Part shown: one piece after another, positions 30,151 through 41,300 of the stretch
How the letters are laid out: each line of letters begins with the position of its first letter
How positions within the stretch are numbered: the stretch's first letter is position 1
From: Valencia hispanica
Taxonomy: Eukaryota > Chordata > Actinopteri > Cyprinodontiformes > Valenciidae
DNA length: 64,000 nt
Assembly (NCBI GenBank): GCA_963556495.2
Contig: OY747721.1
Coordinates: 9,582,149 to 9,646,148 of the forward strand
Direction of reading: 5' to 3'
Made by a program: the position numbers and the translations under genes
The notes under the pieces: model-generated
Told to the model about the DNA's origin: nothing
Seen by the model: the letters and a program-made list of their open reading frames with translations, nothing else
Database searches by the model: none

Positions 30151-30739
30151 TTATGCTGTACAAGGCCCTGTTTACCAATTTAGCATGCTAGGATCAAACT
30201 ACTAAGTTTTCACATTAGCAGACAACTACTCTTGCTCTCGCCAAAGCTTTAAAGTTAAACTGGAAATGGTTCATTATGCCATGGGGTGTTTTAATAAATC
30301 CAAAATTTTATAGGGGTCTTGAGTTACTCATATCTTACACCCAATTAAAAACAAGAACGTGTCTCTCACTGCCAAAAAACTCCTCAAAATGTGAAATGTA
30401 AACACACAGGCTTGGCAGGATAAAGTATTTCACTTCTCTGCCCATTTTCAGGATTGTGAAATGTTGCAACTGCCCCTGGTCAGATTCCAGCTGCTAATAT
30501 TTATGTGTAGGAGACCTAGTGCTCTTTTCCTTTCCTTATTGCTAGCCTGGGCTTTGGTTATGTAAGATACAGATGTTTGGCTCCACTGCACCTCTTTTAG
30601 GCCTCAGAGGTGTGGTTATGTGATCTCAGTGCAAAATGACAGCCTCAGTTTATAATAGGTCTGCCAGTGAAGACGGGGTAAAAAAATAGATGTGGATGGA
30701 TGAGAGAGGAGAAGAGAAGGCATTTATCTTTCCTTTCTT
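30151..30739. other. Gene-free stretch
   Basis: No supported feature. Short open frames near 30690-30900 overlap the start of the next transposon relic. Confidence 0.45.
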
Positions 30740-31800
30740 ATACAGTGCCTTGGAAAAGTATTCGCCCCCCCAAATTTCATGTAGCAATGCCAAGGTTCAA
30801 TTTTACTGTGATTGTTTTAGACCCAAACAAAGAAGAGCAAACTGGGAAGTGGAAGAAAAAAGACACCATAGTTTCCAAAACATTAACAAGTAAAGCTTAG
30901 AAAATGATGCATCTTCATTCAGCCCACTGATTGGTTACTTTGCAGGACCACCTCTTGTTGTAATGCCACATGTCTTTTGAATAATTTATCTTACAGCTTG
31001 GCACACCTACATACAGAATTGTTTGCTCTTTCTTATTGTTAAGATGTCTAATCTCAGCCTGATTGGATTAAGAAGGTTTCTGAACAGCAATCTTCAAGGT
31101 TAGCCGAAGATCCTCAGTTGTATTTAGGCCTGCTTGTTTGTTTAGGCTCGGCCTACTGGAAGGTGAACCTCTCCCCAGGTCTAAAGTCTTTTGCAGCCTC
31201 TGACAAGACTCCCCCTAGGATTGTAATTAGCTCCATCCATTTTTTCCATTAACCCTGTTTCCCTTATGCATCTGATATAAACATTATGTTGTTGCCACAA
31301 CTATCTTTTAAGGTGAGTATGGAGTGTTCTGACCAGAACAATGTCTTCTTCATGTATACTGTGACTATTTCATGAATTATAAAACAGCAGTGAGGAATAC
31401 TTTGACTTACTTTCCAACAACTGAACAATCTTACAACTCCTGAATAAAAGCCAGATTTGTGGAGTGCACCACTGATGATTGCCCTATCAGCAGATTCTCA
31501 ACACCTGAGTGGTGGATCTTTAAATCTCGTATAGAGTTACCATGGGCATCTACCTGGCTTCTCCGATTAATCTTCTCCTAGGTTATAAGTATAGGTGGGC
31601 GGCCACATTCTATAAGGTTTCTTGATGTGTCAAACTCTTTCCATTTTCATTTTACAATGACAAATCGAATAGCTTGATGTTGTTTCATAACTCTCCTTTA
31701 AACTTCATGAGGCACTATTTAAAGTTACTGGTTGCACAAAATCTTACAAAGGGTTGTCAGGCTGAATAGGGCTGAATACAAATGTAAAATATTCTGTGAG
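30740..31800 (-). mobile_element. Tc1-like transposon relic, antisense
   Basis: The left end TACAGTGCCTTGGAAAAGTA is a typical terminus of a fish Tc1-like family. Antisense transposase sequence follows (GAAGGTGAACCTCTCCCC, GCCAGATTTGTGGAGTGCAC, GAGTTACCATGGGC), and the right end near 31765 reads GGGCTGAATACAAATG. The element is intact in layout but the reading frame is destroyed. Confidence 0.75.
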
Positions 31801-32367
31801 AACTCTTCAGCTGATTTCACCCTCAGAAATACATCTTTAGAGGGAAAATAGAGAAGAATGTGAGTATGAGAGATTACATCAAAGGAGAGTGGACTCTGGC
31901 CTTGTTTTATACAAACACTGGGAGATAAAGCAGCAGCTGATGTAATTTTACTGATGACGGTAAGAGGCACTCCGAACTTCTGAATTTTTTTTGGAAAAAT
32001 ACAAACAGAATTTTCAATCCATAAATGTGAGGTTTCTGGATTTTTCTGTGAAGCTCCAACAAAAAATAGACCTCACCACCTTTTTCCATTGCAATATATT
32101 TATGTTTAAGCTCTACAAAAAGTTAATATACCTACTGAAAGTTTCAAATGTGCACATCCATTTCATACTTCACACCAAGACTGAGAAACTCTTAGAAGTT
32201 TACGGAGAAATTCGTTCATAAAGGGGGATTCGCAGGAGGTGTTTAACCAAATGAGCAAAACAAGCAAATCAATTGGACCAGTACAAGGAGTTATGCAAAT
32301 GTTTGTCCAATGTAATGCTGACTAACTTTGGGGGGAGTGCAAGGGAGGATCAGGACCCCTGAAGGCT

Positions 32368-32456
32368 ATTATGCAATGGCATGCAGCTGTATATAAAGCC
32401 AAGAGGATGTTAAAGAGTGGAATCTCAGTGAGGCAGCCACTTCTTTTTGCACCAAG
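32368..32456 (+). promoter_or_regulatory. rbp4: rbp4 promoter and non-coding exon 1
   Basis: A TATA box (TATATAAAG, 32390-32398) lies upstream of a short leader exon that should start near 32420 and ends at 32456 in ACCAAG followed by GTACGC. The acceptor at 32591-32592 is two bases upstream of the ATG. ATTATGCAAT near 32369 resembles a C/EBP site, which suits a liver-secreted protein. The TATA and splice signals are seen directly; the C/EBP role is inferred. Confidence 0.7.
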
Positions 32457-32593
32457 GTACGCATTGAGCAAACAACCATCTTTTTGTTTACAAATTTTTA
32501 TTTTCTTAAACTGAATCTTTGGAGGTGTTTTGAGGAATTTCCAAACTGTCTGCAACTAACCCCTTACCATTTTCCCCCTTCCTTTGAGGCAGA

Positions 32594-33909
32594 ATGCTGA
32601 GGTTTGTTGCAGCTCTTTGCCTTCTGGCGCTGTCCTGGGCGCAGGATTGCAAGGTGGAGAATTTCCAGGTCAAACAGGACTTTGACAAAACCAGGGTGAG
32701 TTGTGAGTAAAAAAAAATCATTTATAAAGTAACATTTATCCTGTGAGGTTTAACCAAGAAGGTTTTCCCCAACAGTACGCAGGGACCTGGTACGCTGTAG
32801 GAAAGAAGGACCCAGAGGGTTTATTCTTACTCGACAACGTTGTGGCGCAGTTTAACATTGATGACAATGGAGTAATGACCGCTACTGCAAAGGGCAGAGT
32901 CATCATTCTGAAGTAGGTTTCTCTTCTTTCCCCCCTGGAGGATTTGCTGTTCCCTATAAATAAATTACTAAGAATTTTACTTTTCTTTGTCTCTCTTTGA
33001 ACTGTAGCAACTGGGAAATGTGTGCCCACATGTATGCTACCTTTGAAGAATCCCCCGACCCTGCCAAGTTTACGATGAGGTACTGGGGAGCTGCTTCATA
33101 CCTGCAGACAGGAAGTAAGCATGACTTGACTCACAAAAGGAAAGAGAGAGAACAAAAATCCCCAAAATTCAACCTGGCAATGAAGCAGTCTGCTGAGATT
33201 CTGAAAGTGTGGGGATTGTTGACCTCAGGCCCACTGCTTTTTTGACTGTTCTACCTGAGGAGTTAAATACGCCAGATAATTAAGGATCCATTGGGAGCTT
33301 TGTTGAATAATAATTCTTCATTTTAGAAAATTGAAGCAAATATTCTAATATTCCAATCTACCACCCTGCTTTCAGATGATGTACACTGGGTTATCGACAC
33401 AGACTACGACAACTACGCCATCCACTACTCCTGCAGACTGCTTGACGCAGACGGCACGTGCTTGGACAGCTACTCCTTTGTCTTTTCTCGTCACGCGGCC
33501 GGCCTGAGGCCAGAAGACCAGGCCATCATCACACAGAAGAAGACAGACCTCTGTCTTTTGGGGAAATACAGACGCGTTGCACACACCGGTGAGGCGATTC
33601 ACACTGAGTTCTTACCAGCATTATTGATCTGGTCGGGGGGGGGGGGGTTACAATTTGTATTATTCAATGAGGTTAAAGACCAAAGTAATGATTAACAAAG
33701 GTATGCTGTTTCAAACCTTATGATCAGTGTTTATCTCCATTCAATGATTAAAGGAAAGCACACTAGGTACAATTCAGAGTAATATATTTCCAACTGGATA
33801 CAGTCTGTCATGGACTACGTCAAAAAAATACATTAATAAGCCTAATGTTTTTCTGTTCTTCATTGCAGGTTTCTGCGAGACCAGTGGAAATGCTGAGCCA
33901 CCTCAGTGA
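32594..33909 (+). CDS. rbp4: Plasma retinol-binding protein 4
   Basis: A secreted lipocalin that carries retinol from liver to tissues, including the eye, bound to transthyretin in blood. Coding exons 32594-32695, 32776-32912, 33008-33114, 33376-33588 and 33869-33909 join in frame to 600 bp, 199 aa (human 201). All introns are GT-AG. Residues 1-16 or so are a signal peptide ([16 protein letters not shown]). The mature start DCKVENF aligns with human DCRVSSF. Lipocalin signatures [15 protein letters not shown] and TDYDNYA are present, and six cysteines match the three disulphides of the family. The C-terminus ends [11 protein letters not shown]. It is divergent to pde6c across 12 kb of repeats. 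Confidence 0.98.
33635..33647. repeat. G13 homopolymer in rbp4 intron
   Basis: A run of 13 G just downstream of the fourth coding exon's donor. Length is likely to be polymorphic or mis-assembled. Confidence 0.9.
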
Positions 33910-34097
33910 CACTTTTCTTGATGCTCCTTTCTTCCTTTCTGCTGGTTTCAGATTGAATCCCACTTCTTCCTCACCCCTACCATCTCAGTTTCTCTCACAC
34001 TAGAGGAAGTAGTTTCCTTATTTTTTTTTTTTATAAATTAAAATTCCCAAACTGCAAACTTTCACATTTTCTCTTGTTCAGAGTTAGCTTTGGTCTC

Positions 34098-34103
34098 ATT
34101 AAA
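34098..34103 (+). terminator. rbp4: Candidate rbp4 poly(A) signal
   Basis: ATTAAA about 190 bp after the stop codon, followed within about 20 bp by GTGTTGTCT, a GT-rich element. No AATAAA is seen between the stop codon and this point. Confidence 0.5.
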
Positions 34104-35102
34104 TTTCTGTGTTGTCTCCAACATCTGTTGCATAGTTTATTTTTATTTCAAGACATTCCAAATGCCTTTTGTTTGATCCCTTCCTCATAAATCAGTGCTA
34201 TAACCTAAATTGCTGCATGTGAAAATATCTTATGATCCAAATATCCCAGAATTGATCAAATGTATAGAAAAGGCTTTGCTTTAATACAGAGGTAAATTCA
34301 GACTGGTAAGAGCACTGGTACATATTTTATTAAACTGTAGTATCTTTATTATTTATTAGTAGTAGTAGTATTTTTTAAATTTAACACCATGACTGTTCAT
34401 GACTTCTCCAATTTATCTTTGTTCAAAAATCTGTCCAACAAATAGACAGTTTTTTTGGTGGAAAAAGCCCACCACAATGCAGTAAAATATAAGTATCCAA
34501 ATTAGGGCTGGGCGATATGGCCTCAAATCTATATTGCGATATAATCTGAAGCATGAGTGGTAACAATATTTTGTTTGATACATTGTTTTCTTCTTTTTAT
34601 ATGTCAAAATGATTCTTTTTGAACATTCTTACATACCAGAAACATTGCAGCAGAAAAACTTCAAAAAAGTATAGAATGCCATTTAAAGAACATTTATTGT
34701 GCAAAATGTATAATAAAAAATATAAAACCTTTCAAATAATTTTTATGGGGGTGTTACAAATATTTTTCCAAACAGTGCAACACAAAAATGGTCCTAACAT
34801 AAATAAAGATAACCTTTTAAATAAAATACAGGCTAAATGTTATGAAAACACAAAATTCTAATTTAATACTTAAGGCCAAATTATAAAAAGAAAAAAAAAC
34901 ATTCCTTGCTCCTTTCCTGATTACTTAATCATTTTTTTATTGCACATAAATAAAGATGCACATATTTGAATAATAAAAAACGCTTCAAGTTTAACAGGTT
35001 TCTTTTCCATTAAATAGAAAACACATTTTAAACGCACATCTAGTATAAATATGAACACTGAAAATATGTATGTATCCTCCTTGCATACCTGGTACAAAGT
35101 AA
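34104..35102. other. Gene-free stretch after rbp4
   Basis: AT-rich. At about 34505-34545 a fragment with GGGCTGGGCGATATGG and ATTGCGATATAAT resembles the end of a common fish repeat that also carries ATATTGTGATA words (compare 51.9 kb). Nothing coding was seen, and no FFAR4-like receptor. Confidence 0.5.
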
Positions 35103-35160
35103 CAAACAGGGCTTTGACAAAACCAGGGTGAGTTGTGAGTTAAAAAAAATTATTTATTAA
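35103..35160 (+). pseudogene. Duplicated fragment of the rbp4 exon 2/intron 2 junction
   Basis: CAAACAGGGCTTTGACAAAA, then CCAGG and the donor GTGAGTTGTGAGT, repeats 32671-32728 of rbp4 with only about four differences over about 57 bp, on the same strand 2.4 kb downstream. It holds the end of exon 2 (QDFDKTR) plus the start of intron 2. No other rbp4 exon is seen beside it. It is a remnant of a local duplication, not a gene. Confidence 0.85.
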
Positions 35161-35219
35161 TGTGTAATATCTTTTTTTATTCGTTATCAACAATATGATG
35201 GAAAATTTGTTTCTAAACT

Positions 35220-35735
35220 TTGGAAGAACCATAATAGCATGTGACCCCCTAACAGCTAGTGTTCAGCCTCTTAGCTCAAAATAATTTAAGACACTCATTG
35301 TAGCCATCTACCAGTCTCTGACATCGTCTAAGAAGTTTGATCCCACTCCTCACTTCCAGCTGTGAGTTGTTTGAGCGGTTTGTGCTTAAAGCATGGTTCA
35401 AGTCCCTCCACATCATCTAAATGAGATCAAATCTGGGATCTTAGCCAGCTCTTGGTGGATTTTATCGGTATTCTTTAGGTTATTGTCATGTTGCTGGGTC
35501 ATTTTAGGCTTTAGCTTAAATTTTTTGCACAGTAATCTCACATTTTCTTCAAGCTCCCCCTGATACACAGAATTGTTGGTGATGGTGAGTAGGCCAAGTC
35601 CTGCTCCAGCTAAGCTTCCCCAAATTAGGAAGCTTCCATGTTTCACAGTTGGCATGAGGTTCCCTGCCTGAATGCTGCATTTGGTTTCTGTCCAACACAT
35701 CCCCTGTCCCGCTGTCCAAAGAACTTTGTTTACAT
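35220..35735 (-). mobile_element. Tc1-like transposase relic, antisense
   Basis: The minus-strand open frame 35700-35413 reads NLMPTVKHGSFLIWGSLAGA, then a degraded equivalent of the QQDNDPKHT catalytic motif (TQQHDNNLKNT). The equivalent of GGGSLMVWG is also altered, so catalytic residues are lost. The rest extends to about 35220 without a frame. Confidence 0.75.
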
Positions 35736-36771
35736 TCTCTTTTGGAAACTTTACGGAGCCTTTATATTTACCTCAAAGACAGAATTTTCAGCAGCTGGAG
35801 ATTGCTGTGTGAAAGTAAGGACCAAAGAGGGAACACACAGAACGTGGCAAATTCACAGATCCCAGTTTTAATCATATTTTTCGTGTTTGGTTTTAACAGT
35901 TCCAAGTAGTATATTTTATGCCCATTAAAGAGCTGGATTTGGTTCTTGGTAGCTGCACTATCTTTGAGATTTTAGATGGTAATTCTTTTTTTCTACTGGA
36001 ATTTGTTTTTCAAAGATGGTGCCTCACCTGTCTGTTTCATAAAAAAAAATACTTTAATAAGGAAATAGCCTGATAAAGCAAAGTTCTAATGTTATGGCTC
36101 TAATAAGGTTTTGAACAACAAAGTAATAATGGATTTTTCATGAAAACTCTTTTGGAGGAATTGCTAACATTTGTAGTCATCCTCTTAACTATTTTCGCTA
36201 CTTCTCTATGATAAACTATCCCAAGATCTAAATTAGAAAGAAAATAGAGAGCACTTTAAAGACATAGGGCTTGAATAAACGATTCATCTTAAAGGCACCA
36301 CAGGCTCTGAACCCTAGACTTAAACCCCCCCAAAAAACATAATTCAACAGTTTGAGGCAGTGGTAGAAACAGGAGTGAGGCTTCATCTCCAAGACAAGTC
36401 TTGACAGATTCCATCCACCTTTTTTAAGCAGCCATTGTAATTTTGTTTCAAATCTTTCCCTGTATAAACCATGCATGAAATGAGTAATCTGGGCTCTTTC
36501 TCTGGGATATTGAGTGAGCGCAGTACGTTTAAAGGAAAAACAGTATACTAGCAAACCTTGAGTCCACAATAACTTCTCTACAAAGAGAAGTAGTTTTGTG
36601 ATCCGTTTTTACAAAAACAGGCACACCGTCTCTAAAATAATGTTGCAATTATCAATTAATTTACAACTTATTTTGATTTATTTTTCAGCATCAGCATTGG
36701 GAACTACTGTGGTGTTTTCTTAAAATTACAGCAGTGAGACAAAAGGATTGTTCTGGTTGAAGGTTTACATC
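35736..36771. other. Gene-free stretch between rbp4 and cep55
   Basis: A 113-codon minus-strand open frame (36569-36228) has no domain I recognise and no splice context. No other feature was seen. Confidence 0.45.
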
Positions 36772-38361
36772 TTTATTGCACATTCGTGGACAGTACTGAG
36801 CATAGCAAAACAATTCAGGAGCACATGATTAGGATACTTTAAAGAACACTTAAAAACAAACTGATAAAAAAAAAACAATTCCCAGATGGTACTCTACTAA
36901 CATACAAAGAGTAGAGGTAAAAAAAGAAGTTACCCAAAAAGTCAGGAGTCACACCAGCGTCTGTCTGCCTTAAATCTATCTGGACACATTGCCAAGACTT
37001 CAGGAATAAACACCTTTCTCCCAACAAGGGGACCTTTAGTAATCCCCGCTCTAAATAGTTTAGCACAAGGAATTAAGTCGTGGAATCTCTTTCCAGCCTT
37101 ACAGGGCTGCAGGTTTGAAAAGTCAAGGTGGTGATTGAAGAGAGGAATGCACAAAACACTTGCTGCATGTTACCGGTTAACCTCTGCATGGCTACATGTT
37201 TACGGCCTGGTTGAGTTGAAGAAAATAAAATCTAGGTGGGGAGGAAAAAAAAAAAATCTTAGTCATGGTTCAGCAATGTTTATCCAAGTGTGTGAAACAA
37301 GCTTGATGGGACTTGCTGCTACAGCACTAGGGCAGTACTAATGTAATAGACATATGGTTAATTAGACGGACATTTGCTGATAATTGTGATCACCAGTTAA
37401 TGAAGTTGAAAATAGACCAACAGCTGGAGTGTAGAAATTTAACACCATTCTGTCCTTCACATAAACACTTTAAAACGGTAAACAATCACAGCTGCACTTT
37501 CCCACTTAACCTAAGCTTTACAATCATCAGAACACAATGGAACAAAAAGGTGAAGGTAATGAAACAGAAAGGAAAATGATCCATTTATAAGAGTTTGATT
37601 CACTGGAGCTATGGAGATCTGCAAGTTCTCACGTGCTTGTAAATAGAAGGATACCCCATGATTAGGCCCTCTTCAATACACATAATTCACAGAAAAAAAA
37701 TATATGAACTTTCCTCATCTGTTAAGAAACCCAAGAATAAATACTAAGATAAAACACAAACATAAATTTTAATAAAATACAAAAAAGAAAACATCAGCTA
37801 AAATGTAGAGATAGAATAAGCCCTTCACCAGTTTTGTATCAATGATCAGTGCTATGACTTAAAGACAACTGGGGCAAGATATTGCTGACTAAATACATAA
37901 AAGATGACTGAGTGTAAATCTTTTAAACTATACTGAAATTGTTTTCTATTAAATCCTAAAAATGTCTCTTCTACTAAAAATAAAACTGACAGAATAGAAA
38001 GTTTTCCTCTTGTCTTGATTTTGCATTAAAAACAAAAAAGACATACTGTAAAGATAAGTCTCATCAGGCCCCCCCATTTTCAGTAAAATGGACAGGTCAG
38101 TGTTAGCATGACTGGGGTGAATGGATTTATGACCATAAAACAAACAAAATAGCTCCTGATCCTCAATAAACCCGCTGGGTGAGTGGAAAAAGTCGTATTC
38201 CCATATTCTTTGCATACAGAATATAGCATATGTATTCTGGGGATTCCCAACCTACTTTTGGTCAGATTGGTGTTCCAATTCTGTTTGGAATCAATCCCTC
38301 CATCTAGCTACCCCCTTTGGTAAATGTCTGAGTTGGGAAAATACTGATCTGGACTACTGAT
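36772..38361 (-). terminator. cep55: Probable cep55 3' UTR with poly(A) signal
   Basis: Read on the minus strand, about 1.59 kb of AT-rich sequence without further exons follows the stop codon. AATAAA lies at 36777-36772 and is the best candidate for the cleavage signal. Several other AT-rich words occur between, so shorter 3' ends are possible. Confidence 0.5.
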
Positions 38362-41300
38362 TCAGGCTAAGCAGTAGTCAATGTGGGCCAGGAGTTCTCT
38401 GTGGCGGCTGGTTGGATAGGGAGCCTGACACTTTGGACACTCCAGAAAACTCTCATCCAGGAGGCTGATTACTTTAGACGGGGATGTGGGTCCATGAGAG
38501 TTGTTAATGGTAAGACGTTCAAACTCCAGATTATTATAGGAGGTTGGTTCTGAAAAGCGGGCACTTGGCTGCTTCTGAAATAGAAAACATGACGTCAATT
38601 TTGTAAGAGTGCAAACCCTTGAATTTATTTTTATTGCAAAATCTTATTTTATTTAAGCATTTCTGACAGCAACATTTTTGACACTGGCCTTTTTTTGAAA
38701 ACAGTATGGACCAAAATCCTAAATGAAAAGATTGCCAGATGTCTTAAATATACACAATGTTAGAAATTAGAAGCACACGTGACACTTACAGCAGACTCCA
38801 GTTTAGCAATCTGATCGCGGGCTTTGCGAAGCTCTTTCAGCACTTTCTGTAATTGCTCTTGCATGCTCTGACGATCAAGTTTTTCATTCTCAAAGTCCTT
38901 GGCAGAGAGCTGGATCTTAGGAAGAAAGGTACATTTTAAAAGAAGCAGAAAGGTTCCAGAATTTAACACTTAACTAAAAAGGTTACAGAGCTTATGCATT
39001 TTAACAGAAAAAAGAAAAAAAAAATAAGCATCACCTGTTGTTCCAGAACAGCAAGTCTCCTCCGTTCTTCATTTTGGTTGATGAGAGACTTCTGCAGCAT
39101 ATTTACCTGTGAAGAGCAAATTATCAAGGTAAAAAGAGTTTTATGTGTGCAGGGGATTCAATCATGTTCAACCATACTGCAGGGAAAAATTAAAATGGTT
39201 GAGAGCCCAAGTAAGCTTAGAAAGAGAGCACGACAGTAAACTATATATTAAAATGTACACAGAAACATCTCCAGGCATTCAAATCAATAAAGGTAACAGT
39301 GCACAGTTGTTAAAAATTATTTCACGAGTGTTTACTAATATTTGTGTTTACTGTCACTTTACATGTATACTTTTCCCAACACTTGGTAGACACTTATTTT
39401 GAAAGTCTCAGTACTATTGGAAAAATAAGTACCGGTATTTGATTTCCTGCAGATGTGAAAAATACTCTCTAAATATTATGGGATTCTATGTGGAAAGATA
39501 GAATGAAAACTCTGAAAAACATGAATGTCACATGGAACTTGAAAGTTGGTTTATATGTCAGAGTGAAATTATTTTCATTCCCAATCAAATCCCAACTGGA
39601 AACTTGAAGAAACTTTTAATCAGCAAGCACAGCAGTGACGTTTTCTGTAGCTGGTCACCAAGTTTTCACACATCTCAGAAGAGATTTTGACTCAGTCTTC
39701 TTTCTAGAAACTCTTTAAACCCATTAGGCTTCTTGGTTGATGCTTGCTACCATAAAGCTCCAGCTCCCTCTGCAGACTTTCTGTAGGACTGAGGTCTGGA
39801 GAGTGACTGGATCACTCCATGATGATTATTTTTAGCTTATTTGGTCAAGCCCTTTTTGCCTTAGCAGTGTATCTTGAAGTGTTGTCATGTTGGAAGACTC
39901 ATCCATAAACTATCATTAGCATTCTGATACACGATTTCACAGTAAATCACCCTATTCACTGACCTCTTAATGAGGTGCTTAATGAAGCACCCCCTGAATG
40001 GCCTGTACCCCTAGAAGAATGAATGTGCTCAACAGTGAAGATTGTGTTCCTCAGGTCAGATTCAGCATTTCTCTTCCCTCAAAGATGGTGGAATGAGTTC
40101 ATGGAAAATGATATCATTATGGGTTAGGGTAATAATTAAGAATTAATTATATGAGCTACAACACCACTTAATTTCCCTCTGGGATCAATAAAGTATTTTT
40201 GAATTGAATTTTGAATTATGCCTATATGACTGTGTTGAGTTATGTTATGGCTTTATTTCCTGTAATTTTGGACTGTGTGGAGTAGGCTTGTCTAACATGC
40301 CACTCTGAAGGTCATTTACAAGAGATGGTTGTCTGCAGCTGCAAGGAGAAAGGGTAAATAAGTCAGTTTATTACAGTAACTTGACAAGGAGAAGTCTCAA
40401 AGTCTTTTAGACATTTTTTGCACTTCTGCCCTTCTAAAAACTTGATAATCCCTTTATTCCTTTTAACATTGTTTAGTTATAGGAGTCTTACCTGCTGCAG
40501 AAGCTCAGCAGATCTCTTCTTCTCCTCTTCCAGTCGTTGCTCCACCTTCTCCAGATCGCCTCTCATCCTGTCTGCTCTTTCAGATGACACCTTTCTCTCC
40601 TCATGCGCTGCATGTCTAGATGTTTGTGATCCACATAAACACAGATAAAGGTTATGTTATTGGACCTAAACCCTAAAACAAAATATAAGTTTATGAGGAA
40701 ATACTACTTAATGGCTTTATTAAATGTTAAGTTTAAGGTGAAGTTCAGCCTTTTGTTGGGTTGTTTTTAGTGGACATGGGAAAACCACCTCTGCTTGACA
40801 TCAACCATATCACGCTGGTTTTACCTGTTGCCGAGTCGTTCTGCCTGCAGCTGTATTTTGGCCTCGTCCAGCTCCTTGCCCCTCTCTTCATATTTCCTCA
40901 GAAAGCCCGACAACTCGCTGCTCTTGTCCTCATACTTTCTCTGCAGCACGCACATCTCCTCCTGGACTCTGCTGACCTGTTCCCTCTGACGCTGCAGCTC
41001 AGCCTGAGCTTTCAAGGTCTGCAGAGGCGATGAAAGAAAAAGCAAAAACAGTTTGTTTTTCGTCTTACTCGGTTCTTCAATCCAGCTCTTGCTGATCAAT
41101 TATGAAGATTTCTTAAACCAAGGACTCTGGATATTCAGCTGCATACTGATTCAGAGCTGAGGCTGTCTTTCTCAAAGGAGGGAATGTCAATAAATCTGTG
41201 CACACTTCATCAGGGAAAAGGGTGACGAGAGCTGGTCACTAATATAAAAATATATTAATCACTTGGCTAATACAAGAAAAAACGAGAAAACTACTAGTTA

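Noticed and set aside
36228..36569. 113-codon minus-strand open frame between rbp4 and cep55
   Set aside because: No recognisable family, no supporting neighbours, composition like the flanking non-coding DNA.
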